From positions 1-33,763 of the forward strand of contig NZ_CALFLA010000113.1 of NCBI RefSeq assembly GCF_937880195.1: 33,763 bases of DNA, written 5' to 3'. The translations under genes were made by a program, and so were the position numbers. The stretch is from an uncultured Blautia sp. GTDB lineage: Bacteria > Bacillota > Clostridia > Lachnospirales > Lachnospiraceae. The notes under the pieces are model-generated. The model saw only the letters and a program-made list of their open reading frames with translations, had not been told where the DNA came from and did no database searches. Shown piece by piece: positions 1 through 7,277 of the stretch. Position 1 is the stretch's first letter; every line of letters begins with the position of its first letter.

Positions 1-10
1 GCGTAAGAAG

Positions 11-53
11 AGAAGCCGCCCGGTGCTTGGTATCACCGAGAGGCTTCTTTTGG
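11..53. terminator. Interrupted hairpin terminator, possibly shared
   Basis: An outer stem AGAAGCC (11-17) pairs with GGCTTCT (42-48) and an inner stem CGGTG (21-25) pairs with CACCG (34-38). A short T run follows on the plus strand (48-51). It would end a plus-strand gene lying left of the window. It also sits just past the stop codon of the minus-strand amidase gene, so it may stop transcription from both sides. The T tract on the minus-strand side is weak. Confidence 0.6.
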
Positions 54-55
54 CT

Positions 56-1690
56 TTACTCTGTTTTTGTCATGTAGGCGTATATTTCAGAAGAGATATT
101 TTGGATCGTATCTTTTGCTTTTTGATTATCCTGAAGATAACTGGTAAGCACACAGACCACATAGGGTTTCTTCTGATCCATGATAATGGCCGTGTCGTTT
201 TCTACCTGAATAGGGTTCTGGTCTGCCGTCATATATCCTGCCATACTGGCGGTTTTGACAGTGGAAGGAAGTCCTTTGAGGAGCTTGTCTTTTGCAGTCT
301 GCTGTTGAAGAATAGACAGCATTTCTTCAGAGGCCTGTTGATTTACCAGCGTCTTTCGGTAAATCTCTGTCAGGATCCGGCAGCAGTCGGAGGCGCTTGT
401 AAAATTACCGGAGGTGGAATTTTGCGCCAGTCTTTCTGTTCCCATTTCTGTGGAGGTAAATCCATTGTCACGGCAGAATTGATTGACTGTTTCAACTCCC
501 TGTTCAAAATCATTGTTTCCCAGAAGAAGCATAAGCTGCTCAGAACTGGAGGTATCGTTTTCGGCGATCATTTTTGTCAGAAGCGGCTTCAGCTTTGTTT
601 CATAATCTTCGCAGGGAATTTCGGGAGAATCTTTAAAAACAATATCCTCAAAAACCGTGCCCATAATAAAAAGCTTGATAAGTCCTGCTGATTCCATAGC
701 CCGGTCTGCATGAAGGGTGCTGTAATCATCTGTGGCAGGATCCATTACTGCAACTGCCCAGTTATTTCCGTTTTCTTTCAAGGCGTCTGTGCATAAGGTT
801 TTTAGTTTTTCAGTAAGATCGCTGAGATGTGTTCCTTTTCCGGTAGTCCGGGGGGCGGTAATACTGAAATATTCGTCAATTCCGTCTGCGATTCCTGCTG
901 CCATAACAGAGTGGTTCTGGGTATTGGTAATATAAAGGTCATCGTTCTGATTGCTCATAAATCCCATTTCCAAAATGGTGACAGGGACTGTACTCCAGTT
1001 TGTTCCCGTCATCTGGTCGGCAGAGATTATGCCCCGGCTTAACAGACCGGTAGCGGCGCAGTAATGGTTGAGAACACAGGAGGAAAGGGTGTTGCTCTTT
1101 TCGATAACATCGCCTGAAAGATATGGATTGGCAGCAGTGGGAGCCATGGTGAGCGCTCCGGCGGCAGAGGAATCCGTATCGCTGTTGGCGTGGATACGGA
1201 CTGTAATATCTGCCTGCTCCCGGGTGGCAAGTTCCGCCCTTTCCTTATTGCTGATGGCTGTTTCGTTATCCGTCCTTGTCATGATCACTTTATAGCCACG
1301 GTTTTCCAGTTCCTGACGAAGAAGCAGGGAAACTTGAAGGTTTACCTCATATTCGGGAACCTGAGAATAATTTCCCTGAGTGCCGGAAGTGGCCCGGGCC
1401 TTTGTCTGGTTGGAGCCTGGAGCCATGGGCTCCTGAGCGCTCATGTCCACAGAAGGTCCCTGATGGCCGGGATCAATAACAACAGTAAAAGCATCCTGAC
1501 CATAAGACCGGGAAGAGTTGTTGGCCATGCCCCAGGTATCCTGGTCTTCTCCCCGCCGGGCTGAGGACGGAGGCGCGATCATAGCCTGTTCTGACTGGTC
1601 TTCCATGGAAGGATCTGAGGCGGCGAAAACCACAGTGGGCAAAGTAAGCGCCAGACCGCAGGCAAAAATGGTCTGAATAAGTTTTTTCAT
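56..1690 (-). CDS. Secreted N-acetylmuramoyl-L-alanine amidase with degenerate beta-lactamase-like C-terminal domain
   Basis: A 544-residue secreted protein. The start is placed at 1690, not at the upstream in-frame ATG at 1789, because a ribosome site (AAGGGA) precedes it and a signal peptide begins there (MKKLIQTIFA..., cleavage near VFA-AS, residue 23). Residues about 68-276 form a zinc amidase (Amidase_3) with the expected residues: H76 in IDPGH, E113 before VNL, H167 in RIHAN and catalytic E241 in LEMGF. It should cleave the MurNAc-L-Ala bond of peptidoglycan outside the membrane. Residues about 295-544 align with the beta-lactamase/transpeptidase-like domain of the divergent neighbour, but all three active-site motifs are gone: SxxK reads GLIK (G336), SDN reads NDT (378-380), and KTG is lost near 479-484. 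That domain is therefore probably a binding or regulatory module. Amidase function is well supported; the role of the C-terminal domain is inference. Confidence 0.88.
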   Translation of the reverse strand: MKKLIQTIFACGLALTLPTVVFAASDPSMEDQSEQAMIAPPSSARRGEDQDTWGMANNSSRSYGQDAFTVVIDPGHQGPSVDMSAQEPMAPGSNQTKARATSGTQGNYSQVPEYEVNLQVSLLLRQELENRGYKVIMTRTDNETAISNKERAELATREQADITVRIHANSDTDSSAAGALTMAPTAANPYLSGDVIEKSNTLSSCVLNHYCAATGLLSRGIISADQMTGTNWSTVPVTILEMGFMSNQNDDLYITNTQNHSVMAAGIADGIDEYFSITAPRTTGKGTHLSDLTEKLKTLCTDALKENGNNWAVAVMDPATDDYSTLHADRAMESAGLIKLFIMGTVFEDIVFKDSPEIPCEDYETKLKPLLTKMIAENDTSSSEQLMLLLGNNDFEQGVETVNQFCRDNGFTSTEMGTERLAQNSTSGNFTSASDCCRILTEIYRKTLVNQQASEEMLSILQQQTAKDKLLKGLPSTVKTASMAGYMTADQNPIQVENDTAIIMDQKKPYVVCVLTSYLQDNQKAKDTIQNISSEIYAYMTKTE

Positions 1691-1734
1691 AGTAGTAATC
1701 CCTTCTTTTAAGATATTTAATTTTACAGAATTTA

Positions 1735-1762
1735 GTTTCTTATATGATAAACTATAAGAAAC
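1735..1762. promoter_or_regulatory. 28-bp palindrome in the divergent amidase/lipoprotein promoter region
   Basis: GTTTCTTATA (1735-1744) and TATAAGAAAC (1753-1762) form a perfect 10-bp inverted repeat around an 8-base AT-rich spacer. It lies 45 bases upstream of the amidase start and just before the -35 of the lipoprotein promoter, and overlaps -10-like sequence for the minus strand. Position and symmetry suggest a binding site for a dimeric regulator controlling one or both wall genes. It is AT-rich and has no T tract placed as in a terminator. The regulator is unknown. Confidence 0.55.
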
Positions 1763-1783
1763 AAAATGAAAAGAAAAAAATAC

Positions 1784-1812
1784 TTGCAACGCCGCCAGAT
1801 AAAAATTATAAT
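1784..1812 (+). promoter_or_regulatory. SigA-type promoter of the lipoprotein gene
   Basis: TTGCAA at 1784-1789 and TATAAT at 1807-1812 are separated by 17 bases. Transcription would start near 1819, leaving a leader of about 85 bases before the chosen start at 1905. Confidence 0.65.
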
Positions 1813-1904
1813 GAGTTTATATAAAAAACCTGCTAAAATCCCCGGATGATTAGCTAAAATGTACAGGGATGAACAGAGGGCAGGAGAAGGATATTGTAAA
1901 ATAT

Positions 1905-3026
1905 ATGAACAGAACCAAAATAAAAAAATCTCTGCTGGTTGTGCTGGCGTCCCTGGCAGTAGTTTTCCAGTCCGGCTGCGCAGATCCGGAACAGAACGTA
2001 AAAAAGGCGGTAGAGGTTCCCATGGAAGATCTGGGAGAAGAGCCGCCTGTAACGCCTGAAACAGAAGAGAACGCTAATATCGGGGAACAGCAGGGACCGA
2101 AGCCCCAGGCAGAAGAACCGGGCGCCCGGGAGACGATGAACCCGGAACCGCCTTCTGCTGAGGAAGAAGAGAAGGAAGACCCGGATCACCATCCGGAGCC
2201 GCCACCGGGAGAGGAGTATGCAGATGCGGAAACAGATGGATCTCTTTCTCCGCCATCTGGTTCATCCAGTATTTTTGGAGGAAACCAGGGAACAGACGCT
2301 TCAACAGACGAAGCTTTGTCAACACTGCTTTCCAGTCTGCCCTTTCCATCCGGGAACGGAAGCTGGTCCGTCTATGTATGTAATCTGGAAGAGAATACAG
2401 AGGGGATGATCAATGAACACCGGATGCAGGCAGCCAGTCTGATCAAACTTTATATTATGGGCGCCGTTTATGAGAATTATGACAGTCTTGCCGCTCAGTA
2501 TGGAAGAGAAAGCCTGGATGCAAATCTCCGGGCCATGATCACAGTCAGCGACAATGACGCGGCCAACGCTCTTACCGATTATCTGGGGGGAGGAGACAGT
2601 TCAGCCGGAATGCAGGCGGTAAACAACTACTGCAGCGACAACGGTTATATGAATACCCACATGGGTCGTCTGCTTCTTCAGAGCAATCAGTATGATGATA
2701 ATTATACATCGGCTGCAGACTGCGGACATTTTCTCAAAATGGTTTATGACGGATGGATGGAAGGAAATGATAAGGAATCCGCCATGTTTGAGCTTTTGGC
2801 AGCCCAGCAGAGAAGAAATAAGATACCAGCCCAGATGCCCTCAGGAGTCAGCGTGGCGAATAAGACCGGGGAGCTGGCAGATGTGGAGAACGATGCGGGG
2901 ATCATTTATTATTCCGATAACGATCTGGTGATCGTATTTATGTCGGAAAATCTGTCCCAGGCAGGAGCGGCTCAAAGCACCATTGCATCCCTCAGTCGGC
3001 AGATATACGACTATTATCAGCAATAA
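1905..3026 (+). CDS. Beta-lactamase/DD-peptidase-like serine hydrolase lipoprotein
   Basis: A 373-residue protein. The ATG at 1905 is chosen because it gives a lipoprotein signal (basic start, hydrophobic core, lipobox ending at C25 in FQSGC). An in-frame ATG at 1869 would add 12 residues and lacks a spaced ribosome site. GAAGG at 1886-1890 is rather far from 1905, so the exact start is moderately sure. Residues about 27-130 are a Pro/Glu-rich linker typical of surface lipoproteins. The C-terminal domain has the penicilloyl-serine family motifs: S178-L-I-K181, S215-D-N217 and K320-T-G322. I see no class A ExxLN glutamate, so a DD-peptidase-like or beta-lactam-binding role is more likely than antibiotic hydrolysis. 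It is the paralog of the degenerate domain in the divergent amidase. It acts on the outer face of the membrane; the substrate is not known. Confidence 0.82.
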   Translation: MNRTKIKKSLLVVLASLAVVFQSGCADPEQNVKKAVEVPMEDLGEEPPVTPETEENANIGEQQGPKPQAEEPGARETMNPEPPSAEEEEKEDPDHHPEPPPGEEYADAETDGSLSPPSGSSSIFGGNQGTDASTDEALSTLLSSLPFPSGNGSWSVYVCNLEENTEGMINEHRMQAASLIKLYIMGAVYENYDSLAAQYGRESLDANLRAMITVSDNDAANALTDYLGGGDSSAGMQAVNNYCSDNGYMNTHMGRLLLQSNQYDDNYTSAADCGHFLKMVYDGWMEGNDKESAMFELLAAQQRRNKIPAQMPSGVSVANKTGELADVENDAGIIYYSDNDLVIVFMSENLSQAGAAQSTIASLSRQIYDYYQQ

Positions 3027-3108
3027 AGGCTGTGTAATGGAACCAGACATTTAAAAAGGAAACAGCCCAGGCTGATTCATATAAATGTTTATAAAGGAGG
3101 ACGACGAG

Positions 3109-4053
3109 ATGAGTAAGAAATGGAAGAATTTTTCATTCAAAGCCCTTTTGAAATGGGCGGCAGTATTTGCCATTGTATTTACCCTTTCCCTGCCTGTAAC
3201 GGCAGAGGACAGCCAGGCATCCAACACCTGGACAGTCAGTGTGAGCAAGGGATATCTGGCTCTTAGAAACGCCAAGGCTTATGACAGCAGGAACGAAATC
3301 GGCGAGCTTTATACCGGAGATACGGTAGAGGTGACAGATTCCAGTGACGCAACCTACTGGTATGTATATTCGCCTAAGCATAATAAGTCCGGCTATGTAA
3401 ACAAGAATTACCTGGTAGGAAATACCAATACCTGGACAGTCAGCGTGAGCGAAGGATATCTGGCGCTTCGGACAGCCAAGGCTTATGACAGCAAAAACGA
3501 GATCGGCGAGCTTTACTCAGGAGACACAGTCGAGGTGACAGATTCCAGCGACGCAACTTACTGGTATGTATATTCACCCAAGCATAAAAAATCCGGTTAT
3601 GTAAACAAGAATTACCTGATAAACACAAGTTCTTCCGGCGATACAAGAACAGTTAGCGTAAGCGAAGGATATCTGGCGCTTCGGACAGCCAAGGCTTATG
3701 ACAGCAAAAACGAGATCGGCGAGCTTTACACCGGAGACACAGTTCAGCTTATTGACACCAGCGATTCTACTTACTGGTATGTATATTCGCCTAAGCATGG
3801 AAGGGAAGGTTATGTAAACAAGAACTACCTGACAGGAGGAAGTTCATCCGATGGATTTACGAAAACAGTCAGCGTTCAGAAGGGATATCTGGCGCTTCGG
3901 ACAGCTAAGGCTTATGACGAAGCAAACGAGATCGGCGAGCTTTATACCGGAGATACTGTTCAGGTAATTGATACCAGTGATTCAACTTATTGGTACGTAT
4001 ATTCACCGAAACATGGAAAGAACGGATTTGTAAATAAAGATTATCTGTATTAA
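3109..4053 (+). CDS. Secreted protein with four SH3b repeats
   Basis: A 314-residue protein. The start at 3109 follows an excellent ribosome site (AAAGGAGG, 3093-3100, 8-base spacing); an upstream ATG at 3085 overlaps that site. A signal peptide ends near VTA-ED (residue 32). The rest is four bacterial SH3 (SH3b) repeats beginning near residues 40, 108, 179 and 251, each containing the signatures GYLALR, AKAYD, NEIGELY, GDTV and YWYVYSPKH, and joined by short Gly/Ser linkers. There is no catalytic domain. SH3b repeats usually bind peptidoglycan stem peptides or surface polymers, so this is likely a wall-associated binding protein. It lies 82 bases after the lipoprotein gene in the same direction and may share its promoter. 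The repeats are highly alike at DNA level, so copy number could vary between strains. Confidence 0.85.
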   Translation: MSKKWKNFSFKALLKWAAVFAIVFTLSLPVTAEDSQASNTWTVSVSKGYLALRNAKAYDSRNEIGELYTGDTVEVTDSSDATYWYVYSPKHNKSGYVNKNYLVGNTNTWTVSVSEGYLALRTAKAYDSKNEIGELYSGDTVEVTDSSDATYWYVYSPKHKKSGYVNKNYLINTSSSGDTRTVSVSEGYLALRTAKAYDSKNEIGELYTGDTVQLIDTSDSTYWYVYSPKHGREGYVNKNYLTGGSSSDGFTKTVSVQKGYLALRTAKAYDEANEIGELYTGDTVQVIDTSDSTYWYVYSPKHGKNGFVNKDYLY

Positions 4054-4066
4054 TAAAGAACATATG

Positions 4067-4102
4067 AAGAGGAGGGGACTTTAGAGATCCCCTCCTCTTT
4101 TT
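4067..4102 (+). terminator. Rho-independent terminator after the SH3b gene
   Basis: A perfect 12-bp stem, AAGAGGAGGGGA (4067-4078) with TCCCCTCCTCTT (4088-4099), with a 9-base loop and a T run to 4102. It separates this operon from the convergent DUF1836 gene and may act weakly on that side too. Confidence 0.9.
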
Positions 4103-4126
4103 CAGGTACGCTTTACGGCGTCTTTT

Positions 4127-4753
4127 TTATTTTTTGGGCTTTTTTGTTTTTTCCGCAGTAGGTTCTTCGCTGCGCAACTGGTCTACAAGCTGTTCAACGA
4201 GCATCTTTTTTGTATAAACGTCAAAACTGAGAAGACAGATAAAGGAAAACAGTTTGAGAAATTTCTGGTCTTCTCGGGGGGCGCTTTCAAAAGTCTTTTC
4301 TGATGTATGATAACATCGGAGAAGATTTTTTTTGAGAAGCTCCACCTGATCTTTTTCCATGCTGAAAACTTCATTATAAATTGCAGTCAGGTTCATCTCA
4401 GAATCTGATTTAAAATATTTTTCTGTTATAGGCCCAAGAAGAGTCTGAATGTCATTAATAGAAAGAATATTTTTGAAATAGTAAATAAAGATCAGCAGCA
4501 GTAAATGTTCTCTGGAATAACGCTTTTTTTCCGGCGAAGGAAGAAGATTGTTTTTGGCATAATTATTGATCATGGTTTTGGTAAGGATCTTATCTTCCGG
4601 GTAGCGTTTGGAAGAAGCCAGATGTTCCTCCATAAAAGTAGTTACCTGATCCATATATAAATCAATATTCGGTATATCTTCCGGTTTAATGTAATCAATT
4701 CTTGAAATACTTTCCAGGATGCTGCCAATCATGTCCTTTGTATCTATTGTCAT
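4127..4753 (-). CDS. DUF1836 family protein, MerR-like DNA-binding regulator
   Basis: A 208-residue protein that I recognise as DUF1836 (B. subtilis YkrK-like). Residues about 54-106 (DKILTKTMINNYAKNNLLPS, then KKRYSREHLLLL and SINDIQTLL) closely resemble a MerR-type winged helix: a helix-turn segment, a Leu-Leu-Pro wing and a following helix. The C-terminal half is helical with a Lys-rich end, and no effector-binding domain is recognisable. The start follows AGAGGTG with good spacing. The gene has its own promoter at 4776-4804, whose spacer holds a palindrome suited to autoregulation. It lies downstream of the AraC gene on the same strand with a 90-base gap. The family is of uncharacterised function; regulation of DNA is inferred from the fold. 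Confidence 0.8.
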   Translation of the reverse strand: MTIDTKDMIGSILESISRIDYIKPEDIPNIDLYMDQVTTFMEEHLASSKRYPEDKILTKTMINNYAKNNLLPSPEKKRYSREHLLLLIFIYYFKNILSINDIQTLLGPITEKYFKSDSEMNLTAIYNEVFSMEKDQVELLKKNLLRCYHTSEKTFESAPREDQKFLKLFSFICLLSFDVYTKKMLVEQLVDQLRSEEPTAEKTKKPKK

Positions 4754-4775
4754 AGCTTTATCACCTCTGTAGCTT

Positions 4776-4804
4776 ATTATATAGTTTCCAAAACTACTTG
4801 TAAA
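4776..4804 (-). promoter_or_regulatory. Promoter of the DUF1836 gene with palindrome between -35 and -10
   Basis: Read on the minus strand, TTTACA (4799-4804) and TATAAT (4776-4781) are separated by 17 bases. The spacer contains the perfect inverted repeat TAGTTT-TGG-AAACTA (4782-4796). An operator inside the spacer is characteristic of MerR-type regulators, matching the fold predicted for the gene it drives. Confidence 0.7.
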
Positions 4805-4843
4805 TGATTTTCTAAATGAAATTTATCTTGATAAAAGAAAAAA

Positions 4844-5701
4844 TTATTTTTTTATGATTCTGTTGTTTTGGCGGTAAGTGCGTGGCGAAATCCCATAAAT
4901 ATTTTTGAAGGCACGTGAAAAGTGAAGCTGATTTGGATATCCAACCTGCAGACTGATTTCTTTGACAGGCATATCAGAGGTTTTCAAAAGTTCGGCAGCT
5001 TTGGACATGCGATAACGGATAAGAAATTCCTGAGGAGCCTGTCCCATAGTTGCTTTGAATATTTTACCAAAATAACTTCTGTCAAGATTGAGTCTTTGAG
5101 CCATGTCTTCTACACTGATGGGAAGAGCATAATTTTGGGCTATAAAAGATATGGCTTCGTTTGTATAAAACTGAGAGCGTTTGCCATTTTGGGTCTTGTT
5201 TATGGAGGATGATCCTGTAAGGAGAGCATCCATAATAAGATAAAGATGTCCGATCAGATTCAGTGAGGAAGTCTGGGAATTGCTGCAGGCAAGGTGGAGA
5301 AGTTCTTCTTTTAAGGTATTGCCTATCTGATCGGAAGATGGAATAAAAACAGGAGATTCCGTAGAAAGTCCCGCAGTGTCCAGAATTTCTCTGGCTTTCA
5401 GCCCGCTAAATTCTACCCAGGTATATTCCCAGGGATCTTCTCTGTCTGCAAAATATGTGTTGATCCTGTCCGGTTCAATAAGAAAACCCATTCCTCCATG
5501 AAGTTTATATTCTCTGGTGATTTCTGTGGTTTCATCAACAAGAAGAGTACCTTTTCCGGAGATAATATAGTGAAAAAGAAAATGATTGCGGATGGAAGGT
5601 CCGTAGGAGTGAAGAGGACGGCATTTTTCATAACCGTATTGATACAGGGTGAGATCCATAAAGCGTTCGTCGGAAAATACATGGAACAAGGGCTTTGCCA
5701 T
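4844..5701 (-). CDS. AraC-family regulator of the alpha-galactoside operon
   Basis: A 285-residue regulator. Residues about 5-100 form a cupin-like sugar-sensing arm (LFHYIISGKGTLLVDE, GFLIEPDRINTYFAD). Residues about 180-280 hold the two helix-turn-helix motifs of the AraC/XylS family (ISVEDMAQRLNLDRSYFGKI, then VKEISLQVGYPNQLHFSRAF and the GISPRTYR end). The start follows AAAGGAGGT with good spacing. The gene is divergent from the sugar-binding lipoprotein, two permeases and alpha-galactosidase, the usual arrangement of MsmR/RafR-type activators of raffinose or melibiose genes. It most likely binds between 5827 and 5890 and activates the operon when an alpha-galactoside is present. Family is certain from motifs; ligand is inferred from context. 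Confidence 0.9.
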   Translation of the reverse strand: MAKPLFHVFSDERFMDLTLYQYGYEKCRPLHSYGPSIRNHFLFHYIISGKGTLLVDETTEITREYKLHGGMGFLIEPDRINTYFADREDPWEYTWVEFSGLKAREILDTAGLSTESPVFIPSSDQIGNTLKEELLHLACSNSQTSSLNLIGHLYLIMDALLTGSSSINKTQNGKRSQFYTNEAISFIAQNYALPISVEDMAQRLNLDRSYFGKIFKATMGQAPQEFLIRYRMSKAAELLKTSDMPVKEISLQVGYPNQLHFSRAFKNIYGISPRTYRQNNRIIKK

Positions 5702-5796
5702 ATTTATACCTCCTTTAATATCGAGAATTATGCAATATTAATAAAAAATAAGAGTAAAAACTGTGATATTTAAACGAAAATCAGGGAATCAATTAT

Positions 5797-5826
5797 ATTA
5801 TATACCATAATGAGTAGTGACTTCAA
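5797..5826 (-). promoter_or_regulatory. Promoter of the AraC-family regulator gene
   Basis: On the minus strand TTGAAG (5821-5826) and TATAAT (5797-5802) lie 18 bases apart, giving a leader of roughly 90 bases. It is back to back with the sugar operon promoter, so one bound regulator could influence both. Confidence 0.55.
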
Positions 5827-5892
5827 CTATATTCGAGAAAAAACGTATTAAGATATAAAAGTGGTTTCATCATTCCATTTACCATAAAAAGC

Positions 5893-5898
5893 TATAAT
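5893..5898 (+). promoter_or_regulatory. -10 element of the sugar operon
   Basis: TATAAT at 5893-5898 has no good -35 at the right distance (bases 5870-5875 read TCATTC). A weak -35 beside a divergent AraC gene is what an activator-dependent promoter looks like. The 66 bases from 5827 to 5892 are the likely activator site, though I cannot define the repeats there. Confidence 0.5.
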
Positions 5899-5978
5899 GA
5901 TAAAATAAACCTATGAGAAAAATCCGTATAAACTGTACAGAACAAAAACGGACTACAAAAAAGGAAAGGGGAAATTCA

Positions 5979-7277
5979 ATGAAAAAAACGAGACTGTCTG
6001 TTATTGGAATTTTTGCAGGAATACTAGGCGCTGGAGTTTTTTTGACAGGATGTGGGGATTCTGTGACAGAAAATGGAAAAACAAAAATTGAGATGGTTCA
6101 TTATAAGCCGGAGGCGGTAAAAGCCTTTGAAAAAATGGAAGAGAAATTTAACGCCTCTCATGATGATATTGAGCTGAAAATTGAATCGCCAAATGAAGCA
6201 ATGACTGTTCTGAAGACCCGGTTTATCAAGGAGGATCAGCCGGATATCATTGGAATCGGAGGAGATGTGAATTACTCTAACTTTCTGGATGCAGATATGC
6301 TGAAAGACATTTCTGATTTTGAAGGGCTTGCGGATATCAAGCAGGCATACCTTGACATTGACAAGAACCTGGAAATCGTTCCAAAGAACGGAGTTTATGC
6401 TGTTCCTTATGCAGCCAACGCAGCCGGAATCCTTTATAACAAAGATATGTTTGAAGAAAATGGCTGGGAAATACCAGAAACATGGGATGAATTTATAACT
6501 CTTCTTGATACGATACAGGATTCTGGACAGCTTCCTTTATATTTTGGATTTAAGGATACCTGGACCTGTCTGGCTCCGTGGAATGCCATGGCCTGCGACC
6601 TGGCCCCTGCAGACGTATGTCAGATGGTAAACAGAGGAGAGACTACCTTTGCAAGTGAATATAAAGAGCTTGCGGAAAAGATTGTCCAGCTTCTTCCCTA
6701 TGCGCAGGAAAATCCTTATGCGTACAGCTACAACGACGCATGTACGGCGTTTGCAAGAGGAGAATCCGCCATGTACTGTATCGGAAGCTATGCAGTGCCC
6801 CAGATCAAGTCGGTAAACCCGGATATGAATATTGATTCCTTTGTTTTTCCGGCAAATGACAGCGTCCAGGGACAGTATCTTAATTCCGGTATCGACCTTC
6901 AATTCTGCGTGATGGAGGATTGCGAAAATAAAGAGGCGGCTTATGAGGTGCTTCGGTTTATGCTGGAGGATGAGAATATTCAGATCTATCTGGACGATCA
7001 GAATGCAGTTCCCTGTAAGGAAGGAGATTTTAAACTTCCTTCTATGCTGGACGGAATGAAAGAATATATTGAAGCCGGCAAAATGACAGACTATCAGGAT
7101 CATTATTATCCTACAGAGATGGCGGTGGATGCCATGATCCAGACCTATCTGATGGATGGAGATGCAGAAGCCTGGTTAAAGAAATTTGATAAAGACTGGA
7201 AACGCTATAATCGGGACAGAATCCGCAAGGTACAGGATTATCAGGCGGAAAATGAGGAAGGGGGAAATGAATCATGA
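5979..7277 (+). CDS. Sugar ABC transporter substrate-binding lipoprotein
   Basis: A 432-residue family 1 solute-binding protein. The start at 5979 is chosen over an upstream in-frame ATG (5913) because AGGAAAGGGGA precedes it and a lipoprotein signal follows (lipobox FLTGC, C25). The mature part shows the usual two-lobe binding-protein features: PDIIGIGGD, VYAVPYAANAAGILYNKDMF, GWEIPETWDEF and an alternation of short sheets and helices. It would capture oligosaccharides outside the cell and deliver them to the two following permeases. With alpha-galactosidase in the same operon, raffinose, melibiose or stachyose are likely ligands (inference). Its stop overlaps the next start (ATGA). Confidence 0.92.
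   Translation: MKKTRLSVIGIFAGILGAGVFLTGCGDSVTENGKTKIEMVHYKPEAVKAFEKMEEKFNASHDDIELKIESPNEAMTVLKTRFIKEDQPDIIGIGGDVNYSNFLDADMLKDISDFEGLADIKQAYLDIDKNLEIVPKNGVYAVPYAANAAGILYNKDMFEENGWEIPETWDEFITLLDTIQDSGQLPLYFGFKDTWTCLAPWNAMACDLAPADVCQMVNRGETTFASEYKELAEKIVQLLPYAQENPYAYSYNDACTAFARGESAMYCIGSYAVPQIKSVNPDMNIDSFVFPANDSVQGQYLNSGIDLQFCVMEDCENKEAAYEVLRFMLEDENIQIYLDDQNAVPCKEGDFKLPSMLDGMKEYIEAGKMTDYQDHYYPTEMAVDAMIQTYLMDGDAEAWLKKFDKDWKRYNRDRIRKVQDYQAENEEGGNES

Noticed and set aside
23..691. Long open frame on the plus strand under the amidase gene
   Set aside because: It is antisense to a gene with clear catalytic motifs, has no ribosome site and no recognisable domain. Similar antisense frames elsewhere were dropped for the same reason.
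1905..3026. Acquired beta-lactam resistance gene
   Set aside because: SxxK, SDN and KTG are present but no ExxLN glutamate of class A beta-lactamases is visible, and it is a long-linker lipoprotein with a wall-gene paralog beside it. A housekeeping wall role fits better.
3229..4053. Repeats resembling a CRISPR or satellite array
   Set aside because: The period is about 204-216 bases, all in one reading frame, and fully explained by four SH3b domains.
5764..5790. Catabolite-responsive (cre) element before the sugar operon
   Set aside because: The best stretch (around TTTAAACGAAAATCA) departs from the consensus at two core positions and lies upstream of the AraC promoter, so I do not call it.
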